Positions 26,062 through 35,828 of a stretch of 64,000 nt of DNA are shown here, one piece after another; positions within the stretch are counted from its first letter, which is position 1; each line of letters opens with the position of its first letter. The notes beneath the pieces are model-generated. The model saw only the letters and a program-made list of their open reading frames with translations. It was not told the origin of the DNA and did no database searches. Position numbers and translations under genes: made by a program. The DNA comes from Desulfopila inferna (GTDB lineage: Bacteria; Desulfobacterota; Desulfobulbia; Desulfobulbales; Desulfocapsaceae): contig NZ_JAFFQE010000001.1 of the NCBI RefSeq assembly GCF_016919005.1, positions 558,001 to 622,000 of the forward strand, given 5' to 3'.

Positions 26062-27357
26062 TTACCGATAACGCTTCAAAAGACGTTCGGTTTGCCTCTG
26101 AGCATCACTCAAGGCGTCTTTAGAAGATTTGGCTCCAGTCAGGACAGACTGAATTGCATCGTTAAGAATTTTATAAATTCGTCCATTTTCATGAACTGAT
26201 AATTCAGCTGTCGCATATTTCAGCTGATCTCTGGCAACTGCTGCCGGCGGAAAGTCTTTGACATATGTCTTCATCTCAGCAGTATCATAGGCGTCAGGAC
26301 GTGTGCCAAGATAGCCGGTACCGATACTCCACTGGGCAGTTCTGGAAGGCTGGGTCATCCACTGAACAAAGGTAAGCGCTGCGGCTCTTTCTTCCGGGGT
26401 GGTTTTTTCGAAAATGTAGAAGTTTCCACCGCCAGTTGGTGTTCCTCGTTCCTTGCCTGCTGGCAGCATGGCAACGCCAAAATCAAAGGTAGCGTTATCT
26501 TTTACTGCGGTGAGGTTACCTGTACTATGCCACATGATTGCGGTTTTCTGCTCTAGGAAATCGCTCCTGAGTGTACCCCATTCAATGGTTCCTGCAGGCA
26601 TGATGCCATGGTCTTTTCCCAATTTCTGCCAGAAATCGAGGGCCTGAACAACTCCCGGCTTGTCAAAGTAAGTTTCGGTACCACTGTCATTCATAAGCAC
26701 TTCACTGTTTTGACGAGCGAGGGCTCCAAACATCCAGTAAGGATATCCTGTTGAAGGGATCTCTATACCCCACTGTTTAACTGTGCCTTGATCGTCTTTG
26801 ATGACCAGCTTTTTGCCTATCTCGACAAGTTCGTCCCAAGTTGCCGGTGGCTTCTCTGGATCAAGTCCGGCCTTCCTGAAGGCATCCTTATTGTAATACA
26901 TGACGATTGTGGATCTTTGAAACGGTATACTCCATGTCTTACCGCCAGTACGGCTGTTTTCCATCAAAGCGGGATAAAAACTGTCAAGCCATTTTTTGTC
27001 CTGCTCGGATGAAACCAGATCGTCGTAGGCCACGATGGCTTTGTTGTCCATGAGGGTGAAAATTTCAGTTGAGAGTATTACCGACAGATGGGGTGGATTT
27101 CCACCCTTAAGAGCCGTCATGGCCTTTGTCATCGTGTCGGAATAATTTCCTGAATAGGTGGCCTTGACCTTGATGTCCGGGTGTTCTGCCTCGAATTCAT
27201 TTACCAGGCTGTCAACCAACTTGGTCAGGGGACCACCTACAGCAACCGGGTAAAACATAGTCAATTCTGTCGCTGCCGCCATGGATGTTAATGAAAGCAT
27301 GGACACTCCCACTACCAGTGTTTTCAACATTTGTTTGCCAAATATTTCGCTTCTCAT
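26062..27357 (-). CDS. Extracellular solute-binding protein, UgpB-like (family 1)
   Basis: 431 aa with a signal peptide ending near SMAAATEL. It resembles family 1 binding proteins. The mature start TELTMFYPVAVGGPLTKLVDSLVNEFEAEHPDIKVKATY-type region, the TWDELVEIGKKL block and FPPAAVARDQLKYA tail are close to UgpB-type (glycerol-3-phosphate) proteins. AGGAGG precedes the ATG by 8 bp. As the first gene after lacI it defines the specificity of the importer; whether this is glycerol-phosphate, a glycerophosphodiester or a sugar is not resolved. Confidence 0.88.
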   Translation of the reverse strand: MRSEIFGKQMLKTLVVGVSMLSLTSMAAATELTMFYPVAVGGPLTKLVDSLVNEFEAEHPDIKVKATYSGNYSDTMTKAMTALKGGNPPHLSVILSTEIFTLMDNKAIVAYDDLVSSEQDKKWLDSFYPALMENSRTGGKTWSIPFQRSTIVMYYNKDAFRKAGLDPEKPPATWDELVEIGKKLVIKDDQGTVKQWGIEIPSTGYPYWMFGALARQNSEVLMNDSGTETYFDKPGVVQALDFWQKLGKDHGIMPAGTIEWGTLRSDFLEQKTAIMWHSTGNLTAVKDNATFDFGVAMLPAGKERGTPTGGGNFYIFEKTTPEERAAALTFVQWMTQPSRTAQWSIGTGYLGTRPDAYDTAEMKTYVKDFPPAAVARDQLKYATAELSVHENGRIYKILNDAIQSVLTGAKSSKDALSDAQRQTERLLKRYR

Positions 27358-27442
27358 GTACTTCCTCCTTTAGTAAATGTTTATAGAACCAATGAAGTGT
27401 ATACTTGCCGTTTACTGCAGTTGTTCATGTATCAGCTATAAA

Positions 27443-28483
27443 TCACTTATTTTTGCTTATTTGTACAGCATGGTTCCCACGGTCTGGAGGGGTCGTTGTT
27501 GATTCTCTAATGATGAGCGACGATTCCAGCATTCTTTGTACAGGTTTTCCTGGCGACTCCATGCGTTGAAACAGGAGTTCAGCTGCACTTTCCCCCATTT
27601 TGTATGCCGACTGCCGGATGGTCGTCAGAGCCGGTATTAGATAAGAGGCGGTTTGCATATCATCAAAGCCCACGATGGACAAGTCGTCTGGCAGCCGTAA
27701 TCCCATTTCCCGTGCCCCTTTCATTGCACCAAGAGCCAGATAGTCGTTGGAGCAAAATACTGCAGTCGGTGGAGTTTTCAGGGCAAGCAGTTTCTTGACG
27801 CTATCCCGTCCACCAGCCAGGGAATATTCCGTCTGAGCCAAGAGCTTTTTATCATAAGAGATACCATAATTATTGAGACACTGCCGGTAGCCGTGCCATC
27901 GATGGTAACTACGGTCGGTTATCGCAAAACTTCCTGCAAGCATTCCTATGCGCTTGTGACCCAAAGTTATCAAGTGCTCTGTAGCAAGATAACCTCCGCG
28001 ATAATTATCAACCCCAACCGCTGATATGGGGCCTCCCTTTACAGTACTGAATAGCAATACGAAGGGAAAATTTTCATCTAGAAGGGTTTTGAGCACATCA
28101 CCTTTTAGATTGGTGGTCGTGATAATAAGACCGTCCACCTGCCTTTCCCGGAGTATTTTAACTAACTTTTCTTCCTGATCGTATTTGTAATAAGAGTTGC
28201 CGAGAATGACCTGCATTTTTCTCTTGTCTGCAAAGTCCTGGATACCTTGGGTAGAATCAGCAAAAACCGGATTACTAATGGTCGGTATGATTAGGCCTAT
28301 TGTATTCGATTTTTTGGTTGCAAATCCACGGGCTAAGGCATTGTACTTGTAGTTGCAGGTTTTCATTGCCCGTGTGATTTTTTTCTGAGTTGCTTCTCGT
28401 ACAGTATCTGGCGAGTTGATGAATCTGGAAACCGTGGCTGTAGAAACACCTGCTAGTTTTGCAACATCAATCATTGTGCTCAT
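27443..28483 (-). CDS. LacI-family transcriptional repressor
   Basis: 346 aa from the Met at 28483, which has GAGG at the right distance. The Met 14 codons upstream would place the operator inside the coding region. The LacI headpiece is clear (TMIDVAKLAGVSTATVSRFINSP), followed by a periplasmic-binding-protein-like sensor domain (TIGLIIPTISNPVF, VDGLIITT, GMLAG, AVFCSNDYLALGAMKGARE, LSIVGFDD). It should repress the adjacent transporter genes and the divergent hydrolase until a sugar-like ligand binds. Confidence 0.94.
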   Translation of the reverse strand: MSTMIDVAKLAGVSTATVSRFINSPDTVREATQKKITRAMKTCNYKYNALARGFATKKSNTIGLIIPTISNPVFADSTQGIQDFADKRKMQVILGNSYYKYDQEEKLVKILRERQVDGLIITTTNLKGDVLKTLLDENFPFVLLFSTVKGGPISAVGVDNYRGGYLATEHLITLGHKRIGMLAGSFAITDRSYHRWHGYRQCLNNYGISYDKKLLAQTEYSLAGGRDSVKKLLALKTPPTAVFCSNDYLALGAMKGAREMGLRLPDDLSIVGFDDMQTASYLIPALTTIRQSAYKMGESAAELLFQRMESPGKPVQRMLESSLIIRESTTTPPDRGNHAVQISKNK

Positions 28484-28493
28484 TTTGGCCTCA

Positions 28494-28507
28494 TGTAAGC
28501 GTTTACA
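28494..28507. promoter_or_regulatory. LacI-type operator 1
   Basis: TGTAAGCGTTTACA is a near-perfect palindrome with the central CG typical of LacI/GalR operators, centred about 17 bp upstream of the repressor start codon. Its position argues for autorepression. Confidence 0.7.
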
Positions 28508-28633
28508 CCAGTATACCAATGCCAATTTTTTGTGCCATAATTTTTTTTATCATGCTTTTATCTACCAGGTAACAACTTATAAATTAAATAATTATTGCAG
28601 TGCAGAGATAAACATCTATAATATATTACACAA

Positions 28634-28647
28634 TGTAAACGCATACA
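28634..28647. promoter_or_regulatory. LacI-type operator 2
   Basis: TGTAAACGCATACA is a second palindrome of the same type (core AACGCA), 20 bp upstream of the hydrolase start. The two operators are 140 bp apart, so one repressor could control both divergent units, perhaps with looping. Confidence 0.65.
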
Positions 28648-28667
28648 TTTCCCGGAGAATATGACCG

Positions 28668-29957
28668 ATGAACAAGAATTGGCTGACCTCAATAACAGAC
28701 AAAGTGAAACGTATTGAACATTGTGGTCTGTACGTTGACCTCGTATCCACTTCCAGGGGAACCGTCCGCGTTGGGAGTATGCCAGATATAGCGAAATTTC
28801 TCGCACACCATGGATTCAGGGAAGAAACCGTAGTCGTCCCCAACTGGGAAGCATCTATGGCTGGCGACAATTACACCGGGGAAGAATTTGTACTCTGGCA
28901 AGCTCAGGTTAAAGGCGGGATTCAGAAACAATACACAGGTAGTCCGAAAAACCTGAATCAGATGCATCGCCATCTGGATGAAACATTTTCGTTTTTCTTT
29001 GATCCTCAGCGTCTCTCAATTATTAAAAAACGCTGGTTAACCAAATGGTTCGGTGGGCATCCAGCCACTCCTAGTTACGTTAACGGTCCACTCAAAATAA
29101 AGTTCCAGGAGGACAACATACTCATCTCAGACCATGGGCGGAGCCTGTACGACAGGCATGAATTCCTTCCTCTCTATGACCCCAATCTAGAAATCAACGC
29201 CCTGCTGTCTGAACTGCCGAGAGACAATTCCTCCAGGGATTGCCTGGAAATTACACCAATAGGGTCCGGAAATGGCTTTACAGGAACTGTGTCGAACGTT
29301 GTCATCCGCTTCGGCAAGTACGTGATTTGGATTGATCCCTGCGGTTATCCTGCCCACACATTGGCTCAGCATGGAATTCACTGGGATGACATCACCCATA
29401 TCATCATCACCCATAACCACGAGGACCACATCCAGGGGTTTTCGGCATTCCTTAAAAGGGCCGAGCATACTGGGACCCGCATTCAACTCCTGACAGGAAA
29501 AGGAGTCTACACTCTCCTGAAAAAACAATTTTCACCACTATGCCCGGCTTTTAATAGCCTTATAGACATTACATTTCTAGATCCTAAGAGACCCTTGGAT
29601 CTTGGACCTGTCAGAATCGAAAGCCGCTGGAATCACCATTTTCTTCCCTATGGAACGCTGGGATTTAGGATATCCGCGGGTGGTAAGTCCTTTGGCTATT
29701 CAGGAGACACCAAATTTGACGAAAACATTAACACTATTCTCAACCGTGAAGAACTTACCCCTGAATGGTTTGCTCCCTGCAATCTCGTATTTCATGAAAT
29801 TGATTTTGACAACCCAAGCAGTGTCCATAGTCACTGGAAACAAGTTGAGGCGCTGCAGCGTGCTATCCCGGGCCAAGTGTTGGCTTACCACACCCCCCAT
29901 CTTGATAATGCTCCTTTAGCCCTTGTTCAGGAGGGACACAGCTATTATTTGGACTGA
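28668..29957 (+). CDS. Metallo-beta-lactamase-fold hydrolase with ~190-residue N-terminal extension
   Basis: 429 aa. The C-terminal half carries the MBL metal motif HxHxDH (His249, His251, Asp253, His254 in THNHEDH), then SGDTKFD (third Asp) and VLAYHTPH (last His). The first ~190 residues have no MBL motif and I do not recognise them. CGGAGAA precedes the ATG. It lies divergent from the LacI-regulated ABC transporter, with its own operator, so it probably acts on the imported compound, for example a phosphodiester or lactone. Substrate is unknown. Confidence 0.8.
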   Translation: MNKNWLTSITDKVKRIEHCGLYVDLVSTSRGTVRVGSMPDIAKFLAHHGFREETVVVPNWEASMAGDNYTGEEFVLWQAQVKGGIQKQYTGSPKNLNQMHRHLDETFSFFFDPQRLSIIKKRWLTKWFGGHPATPSYVNGPLKIKFQEDNILISDHGRSLYDRHEFLPLYDPNLEINALLSELPRDNSSRDCLEITPIGSGNGFTGTVSNVVIRFGKYVIWIDPCGYPAHTLAQHGIHWDDITHIIITHNHEDHIQGFSAFLKRAEHTGTRIQLLTGKGVYTLLKKQFSPLCPAFNSLIDITFLDPKRPLDLGPVRIESRWNHHFLPYGTLGFRISAGGKSFGYSGDTKFDENINTILNREELTPEWFAPCNLVFHEIDFDNPSSVHSHWKQVEALQRAIPGQVLAYHTPHLDNAPLALVQEGHSYYLD

Positions 29958-30072
29958 GTTGATTATTTTTGGGCATCATTAAATCCAAAACTGCGAAACA
30001 AGCTCAAACTCTGGCTGAGGAAGTGCATGTTTACAGCTTCCGGCTGCACCGACAGCAGCGGGCTTGCGCTTT

Positions 30073-32727
30073 TCATTTGCCCAGGGTGAAATAAAAGACG
30101 GCTCCCTTGCCGACCTCTCCCTCGGCCCAGATTTTTCCACCATGACGGTTGATCACTCTCTGGACTATTGGGAGGCCTATGCCCGTCCCGGAAAATTCGC
30201 TCTCGCTGTGCAGCCGCTGAAAAGGCTCAAACAACCTGTCTACCTGCTCCATAGGAAATCCTGCACCGTTGTCCCGGATGAAGAATATCTTCTTCCCGTT
30301 TTTTTGACAGCTGCCGAACTCTATGTATGCTTCAGCCGTTTTACCCGTATATTTCCAGGCGTTGCCAAGAAGATTAGTCAACATCATGTTGATAAGCTGC
30401 GAATCTCCTTGTGCTTTTAGATCGTCGGCAATATATATTTCGACATGCTTTTCCGGATACTGCAGTTCCAGTTCGCCTGCCACGGCTTGGGCCATGGAAC
30501 TCAGATCGATTTCCTGAAAAACCACCTCGTGATTGGAGATGCTGGACAAACGCAACATGTCATCAATCAGAACATTCATTTTTTCAGCCCCTGCTGTGAT
30601 TCTCTGCAAATACTCTTTCGACTTGCGGTCCAATTGGGCATGATTGCTCAGTAGTGAGCTGAAGCCGATTATAGCACGCAGGGGGGCGCGCAGATCATGG
30701 GAGACGGAATAGGAGAAGGCCTTAAGTTCACGGTTGACGGCGGCAACCTCTCTGGTGCGGCGCTGCAGAGCCTCCTCCGCCTTTTTTCGCTCGCTGATAT
30801 TTTCAATGATGGCAATCTCGTAGTCGGGCAGCCCTTTTGAGTTGCGTACCAGTGAAAGTGTAAGTCTTGCCCACACATGGTGTCCTTTCTTGTGAACGAA
30901 ACGCTTCTCCACCGTATAGCTTTCCAGTTCACCCGCGGCCATTTTTCGAAAGGGAATAAAATCAGAGTCGAGGTCGTCTGGATGGGTAATCTGCGACCAG
31001 GCAGTTCGTTGCAGTTCCTCATGGGTATAGCCGACCATCCGACTGAAGGTGTCGTTTACCTCTATATAGCGTGCGTCGTGGAAACTGACCCTTCCTATAC
31101 CGACAGCCGCCTGTTCGAAGACTGATCGGAATTTCTCTTCGCTTTCCCGAAGAGCTTCTTCTGCTTGTTTGCGCTTGCTGATGTCTTCGACTATAGAGAT
31201 GCGGTAAAGCGGTCGATCCATGTCGTCGCGCTGTATGCTTGCCGTCAGATTGATCCATACTACCTGGCCATCCCTGCGATAGTAGCGCTTCTCTATCTGA
31301 TAGCCCGCGATCTCACCTTGTTTGGCCTGCTCAAACAGATGCAGGTCGGATTCAATATCCTCTGGGTGGGTGATGTCCTTGAATGTCTTGTGAAGAAGTT
31401 CCTCCCGCTCATAGCCAACGATCTCGCACAACCGGTCGTTGACCAGCAGCCATTCTCCCTCCAGGCCCACAAGAGCAATTCCCACGGCTGCGTTCTCAAA
31501 GGTACCCCGAAAACGCTTTTCGCTCTGGCGCAGGGCTTCCTCCGCATTCTTGTGCTCTGTTACATCTGTCAACCCCAACACAACTCCAAGCATACTGCCA
31601 TCGCTTGTAATAATTGGTGCAGCACTCACCGAAAGCCAGTAGTTTCGGTGCGGACGAACGATTCTCATGACCTCGTTGCGCACGGTCTCACCTGCGAAGG
31701 CACGGCTGGAGGGAGTATGTTCAAGCGGAAAGGACTCGCCCATCAGGGTCTGCAGCTGCAACATAGTCATGCGCTTTTCGTAGGATAAACTTTGTTCGTT
31801 TCCGATATAACCGAGTATCTCTTCGGCTACTGCATTCATGCGCATTATGCTGCGGTCCATACCATAGACAATATAGCCGTCAGGAATGGAATCTATAGTC
31901 GCTTCAAGTTGTGCGGTTTTACGCTTGAGTTCCTCGTCGGCTTTCTTGAGCTCGGTAATATCCTGTATAATCACAAGGGCTTCTTTAGAGTCTTTGCCCC
32001 CATCAAAGGGCACGGCCGAAACCAGCTGCCAAAACTCATGACCGGCGTCATCGATATAAACGAACTCCATGCCGGGAATGACTGTTTCACCACGCAGTGC
32101 CCGTGCGCCAGGCCACTGTTTTTGCGGAATCGGCTTCCCGTTATCATCGCACGTCTGCCATCTTTGCATGCGCTCCGGATCAACGGATGGCATCATTGCT
32201 GGCAGGATAGATCGCGATATCGCATTACCCAGAAGGATCTGGCCTTCCTGATTGAGTAGACAGATGCCTGCCGGAAGTTGTTCTATAATTTGAGAAATCT
32301 GTAGTTTTTCATTCTGTCTCAGTTTACGCTCTTGCAAGGTCACGGAAAGTTTCGTAATATCTTCAATTGCCAGCAGAATCAATCCAGGCTTATTTTCCTC
32401 ATGCACAACACGTCGCGCATTAATGAGCATATCCATTTCGCCAAAGACCTCGAAATGATGTCTCATCTTGAAATCTTCGATGTTATTCTGCTCAAATATC
32501 ATTTTTTCAAGCAGCTGGCGGAGCTTAGGAATATCCCATTGACGATTTGCCAGATCATAGATAATCCGACCCTCGGAACCCTCCTTTGTTATCCGGAACT
32601 TATGGTAGAAGGCACTGCTGGCTGCCAATACTCGAAGCTCTTTAGTGAGAACAATGAATGGTTCGCGAACCGTCTGGGTAATGGCTATGGCCCAGTCTCT
32701 CGGTTCTTTTATGCTATGATTCGCCAT
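30073..32727 (-). CDS. Orphan PAS-rich histidine kinase
   Basis: 884 aa, with no membrane segment seen, so cytoplasmic. About five consecutive PAS/PAC modules precede the kinase core; the last two (about 410-530 and 535-660) are very alike, with repeats of ITHPEDIESD/ITHPDDLDSD and ISKRKQAEEAL/ISERKKAEEAL. HisKA carries His677 (SVSHDLRAPLRA). The HATPase has NLLGNAWKYT, RDNGAGFPM and GTGIGLPIVQR, the bacteriophytochrome-like type. No response regulator is adjacent. The signal is unknown; redox, light or small ligands are family possibilities. Confidence 0.92.
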   Translation of the reverse strand: MANHSIKEPRDWAIAITQTVREPFIVLTKELRVLAASSAFYHKFRITKEGSEGRIIYDLANRQWDIPKLRQLLEKMIFEQNNIEDFKMRHHFEVFGEMDMLINARRVVHEENKPGLILLAIEDITKLSVTLQERKLRQNEKLQISQIIEQLPAGICLLNQEGQILLGNAISRSILPAMMPSVDPERMQRWQTCDDNGKPIPQKQWPGARALRGETVIPGMEFVYIDDAGHEFWQLVSAVPFDGGKDSKEALVIIQDITELKKADEELKRKTAQLEATIDSIPDGYIVYGMDRSIMRMNAVAEEILGYIGNEQSLSYEKRMTMLQLQTLMGESFPLEHTPSSRAFAGETVRNEVMRIVRPHRNYWLSVSAAPIITSDGSMLGVVLGLTDVTEHKNAEEALRQSEKRFRGTFENAAVGIALVGLEGEWLLVNDRLCEIVGYEREELLHKTFKDITHPEDIESDLHLFEQAKQGEIAGYQIEKRYYRRDGQVVWINLTASIQRDDMDRPLYRISIVEDISKRKQAEEALRESEEKFRSVFEQAAVGIGRVSFHDARYIEVNDTFSRMVGYTHEELQRTAWSQITHPDDLDSDFIPFRKMAAGELESYTVEKRFVHKKGHHVWARLTLSLVRNSKGLPDYEIAIIENISERKKAEEALQRRTREVAAVNRELKAFSYSVSHDLRAPLRAIIGFSSLLSNHAQLDRKSKEYLQRITAGAEKMNVLIDDMLRLSSISNHEVVFQEIDLSSMAQAVAGELELQYPEKHVEIYIADDLKAQGDSQLINMMLTNLLGNAWKYTGKTAEAYIEFGSCQKNGKKIFFIRDNGAGFPMEQVDRLFEPFQRLHSESEFSGTGIGLPIVQRVINRHGGKIWAEGEVGKGAVFYFTLGK

Positions 32728-33672
32728 GAATGTTCACTCTCGGCTCTATAAAGGCACTTAGCTCTACCGGACAACAAATAGGTGATAGGTCTCATCGCTT
32801 TTGTAAGCCAACCTTGATTTTTCCGTAAATTCTCCTCGATACTTAATCAATCCTCTATAGCCTATCCTCTTCCAACCGTACTTTCAAGGGATTGCTATCT
32901 CATTGTGTTACAAAATAAATTCAGGGTAAAAAGCTGTAGATCTATTGGCAGGCTAAAAGAGAGACTTGGCATGGCTGATTAAGATGTTTCCTGATATATC
33001 AATGCAATAACCGAAGACGACCGTTAGATTAAATAAGACCTCACAGAGGTGAAAAAGTGTGAGATAGTTCCGCTAATACAACAAATTAAAAATAAAAAAT
33101 TTTGCTCTGGGATAGGCTGAAAAAAACAGATTTTAGTAGAAGATCTTAGAATTCGACAGATTTCTCTAGAGAGGCAAGATTTTTCTCCTAACAGCTTATT
33201 GCTATCATTATTCGGGCGGGCTCTCTGAAAAAGTGATGTATTCCAGTGTATGCTGATGCTGTTAAATATCTGAAAAACATGATGGGTTGGTGGTTAGATC
33301 ACCATGAAATACATAAAGGACTTACAGATCAATCTGTAAGTCCTTTCTTGTTTGATAGACTCGCGATGAGCGCAGACTCGGAGAAGTCTGATCGACATTG
33401 GTGTGACCATGCTGCTAACCGTGCCCCGGCGTCAAGGATGTTTTGATACAGATACTGAGGTATTTCCATCAGTATAGTTGCCTTTCCAGATAAAACAATT
33501 GCGTATCGAATACCCCGACAAGAAGTCCGCAATCCAAATACCGGCCCTCCACGAGGATAGCCGAAATTAAAACGGAGGTCTGCTAATAAGTACCTGCGGT
33601 GGTCCCTAAACAGGTGAGTGAGAGCCAACCACTTTCCAGCCAATCGGGCAAAGGTTATCAAATAAAATGTTC
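32728..33672. other. 945-bp AT-rich stretch with a strong palindrome, no convincing gene
   Basis: No frame looks like a protein. A minus-strand open frame of 110 codons (33329-33661) lacks a ribosome-binding site and family likeness. At 33315-33346 there is a perfect inverted repeat, AAAGGACTTACAGAT and its complement, with a 2-nt spacer. It is followed by TTTCTTGTTTG, so it could be a terminator or a protein site. The stretch may be a decayed locus downstream of dctP. Confidence 0.45.
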
Positions 33673-34695
33673 CTACATTTTGAGAGCACTGTCCATGATC
33701 TCTTCCGCATTGGTATTTCCTTTTTCCTTATTATCATTTATCCATTCTTCCCAAACTGGGCGGCTCATATCGATCCACTGTTTGCGTTCCTCTGGTGAGA
33801 GTTTATCAACCTCGATTTTTTTGCCCGCCTTGGCGGCATTTTCGATAGCTTTATTCTTTGCTAGATCGAAGAAATTTTTACCCCAGAATTTCGATCCTTC
33901 CTGGCCACTCACACTCATGATTGCATCCTGTGTTTCTTTGTCGAGTTTGTTCCAGACATTCTTGTTCATTGAGACTGAGAAAAAGAGGGCTCCAAATGGA
34001 ACTTCAGTATAATGGTCGACTACCTCGTAGAAGCGAAAACCATTTATTGCTTCCCAAGGTACTCCCATACCATCAACAGTGCCTTTTTGTAGTGCGAGAT
34101 AAGTGTCAGGCATAGGGATTGTCACAGGAACTGCTCCCAAGCTTTTAACTTGGGTGGTTAAGTTTCTACCAAAGGTTCTTATCTTTATTCCTTTAATATC
34201 GGCTAAATCTCGCACTTGCCGACCCTTTGTGATGAGAAGATAAGGTTCACTGGTGTGGAGAAGCAGTACTTTGACGTCTTTGAATTCTTCCTGCATTGCG
34301 GGGTACTGGCTGTAAAGTCTCCACAACATTTCACTCCCTTGTTCTGCGTTTGAGAAGGGAAGACCGGGCAGCGTGATAATATCCGTCAATGGGGTGAGAC
34401 CAGGCCAATACCCCTGAGGGCACCAGCCGATATCGGCAATACCTGATTTAACAGCATTCCAAGAATCTTGGCCCTTAGCCAGTGTCTGGCCGTAAAAAAT
34501 CTGGATTTTAACTTTCCCTTTTGTCACCCTTTCCACCTGCTCAACCCATGGACGTAGCGCCATGGCTGAAGAAAGATTGTTTTCATTATTCTGAGTTGTA
34601 AAACGAAGAATAACAGGGTCATCCGCAAAAGCGCTCATCGGGCTTAAAAAGGTTGCAAATACTATCAACAAAAATAGCAAGTTGTTCTTCTTCAT
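33673..34695 (-). CDS. dctP: TRAP transporter solute-binding protein DctP (orphan)
   Basis: 340 aa with an N-terminal signal peptide (to about SAFADD). DctP-fold markers include LRFTTQNNE, FYGQTLAKGQDSWNAVKSGIADIGW and the substrate-ring Arg region KGIKIRTFGRN, with GTVDGMGVPWEAI. A good AAAGGAG lies upstream. TRAP binding proteins deliver organic acids to DctQM, but no DctQM is encoded beside it; the nearest, at 45999-47830, has its own DctP. It is the last gene of the GntR-linked catabolic cluster. Confidence 0.9.
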   Translation of the reverse strand: MKKNNLLFLLIVFATFLSPMSAFADDPVILRFTTQNNENNLSSAMALRPWVEQVERVTKGKVKIQIFYGQTLAKGQDSWNAVKSGIADIGWCPQGYWPGLTPLTDIITLPGLPFSNAEQGSEMLWRLYSQYPAMQEEFKDVKVLLLHTSEPYLLITKGRQVRDLADIKGIKIRTFGRNLTTQVKSLGAVPVTIPMPDTYLALQKGTVDGMGVPWEAINGFRFYEVVDHYTEVPFGALFFSVSMNKNVWNKLDKETQDAIMSVSGQEGSKFWGKNFFDLAKNKAIENAAKAGKKIEVDKLSPEERKQWIDMSRPVWEEWINDNKEKGNTNAEEIMDSALKM

Positions 34696-34774
34696 ACATT
34701 CTCCTTTTGTAGTTTATTGAAGTGATGCCACCTCTGTCCTCTCCATGCTTTTCTCTCGTTTCTGATACAACATC

Positions 34775-35710
34775 TCAACCGTAAAATTCATTTTTTAATG
34801 TCTCATTTTCTATTATTTTTACCAGTCGATAAATTGTTGAATTCACAGGTAGTTCAAGGCCAAGCTGTGCTCCCTGCCGTATTGCGGCACCATGTATCGA
34901 TTCAACTTCGGTTTTCTTTTTTGTCATTATGTCTTTGAGCATTGAAGGGTGATGCTGGCGGTGTTCCATGAAGGCCATGGCTATTGTGGACATAATTCGT
35001 TTTTTGTCGACGGCGATATTTTTCTTTCTAGCCACTGACACAATTTCTTCGACCATTTGCCCTACCAGGTGAAGCCCCTCAGGTGAATCACCTAGCATAC
35101 CCACGTTCATATGAAGCACTGTGGTTAGCCCATTCATTGCGCAGTTAAAGGCGAGCTTTTCCCAGATTGCAACAGATACATCGGGGGTGATCTCACAGTT
35201 CATACCGGCATTGTGCAAGGCTTCGACAATTTGACCTAGAGTGGAGCCGTTGCTTCCATCTACTGACATCACTTTTACAATTCCGTCACCTTTGGTCTCA
35301 ATTTGGCCTGGCCCGATGAGATCACTTGGGTAGGTGGTGATCCCGTGGATAATTTTATCTTTCCTGACAAATTTATTTATAGTCTCGACATGACCAACAC
35401 CATTTTGCAAGGTCATCACATGGGTGGACTCTGAAATACAACCCGCAACGTCTCGAAGGGCCGCTTCAGTATTGAAAGATTTCGTCAGCAGTAAAAGGAG
35501 ATCTATTGGAGGTTGTAACTGAGAAGGCAGACATGCCGGAACGTTAATGACAAATCTCTTTTTATCTTTATCGATGATAAGTCCTTTGGCGTTAATCGCC
35601 GCAACATGTTCCTGCCAAACATCCACAAGCACCACATCACTGCGTCCCAATTTTAGCAATCCCCCGAAAAGGCAACCCATTGCCCCCGCTCCGACAACAG
35701 TTATCCGCAT
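34775..35710 (-). CDS. Ketopantoate reductase-like (PanE/ApbA family) dehydrogenase
   Basis: 311 aa. The N-terminal Rossmann motif is VVGAGAMGCLFGGLL, then LLLLLTKSFNT, TLQNGVGHVE, and the catalytic Lys region VAIWEKLAFNCAMNGLTTVL. The family reduces 2-oxo acids of the ketopantoate type with NADPH. In this setting, among catabolic genes and a TRAP binding protein, it may act in oxidation of a branched or substituted hydroxy acid rather than in pantothenate synthesis. The pan assignment is therefore left open. Confidence 0.85.
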   Translation of the reverse strand: MRITVVGAGAMGCLFGGLLKLGRSDVVLVDVWQEHVAAINAKGLIIDKDKKRFVINVPACLPSQLQPPIDLLLLLTKSFNTEAALRDVAGCISESTHVMTLQNGVGHVETINKFVRKDKIIHGITTYPSDLIGPGQIETKGDGIVKVMSVDGSNGSTLGQIVEALHNAGMNCEITPDVSVAIWEKLAFNCAMNGLTTVLHMNVGMLGDSPEGLHLVGQMVEEIVSVARKKNIAVDKKRIMSTIAMAFMEHRQHHPSMLKDIMTKKKTEVESIHGAAIRQGAQLGLELPVNSTIYRLVKIIENETLKNEFYG

Positions 35711-35828
35711 ATTCTAAATCCCCATTTGGTCGATCAACACTTTGTAATTAGAGAAATACAAGCAAGAGTATGGCGAATCCGCGTTAAGGCATTTCATGTC
35801 AGCATCTACATGATAAAATATTTTTTTC

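Noticed and set aside
21938-30072. Genomic island inserted at tRNA-Glu
   Set aside because: No integrase, no repeat of the tRNA 3' end was seen, and the downstream genes look like ordinary chromosomal genes.
33329-33661. 110-codon minus-strand frame after dctP, considered as a DctQ remnant
   Set aside because: It lacks hydrophobic segments and DctQ motifs; nothing supports it.
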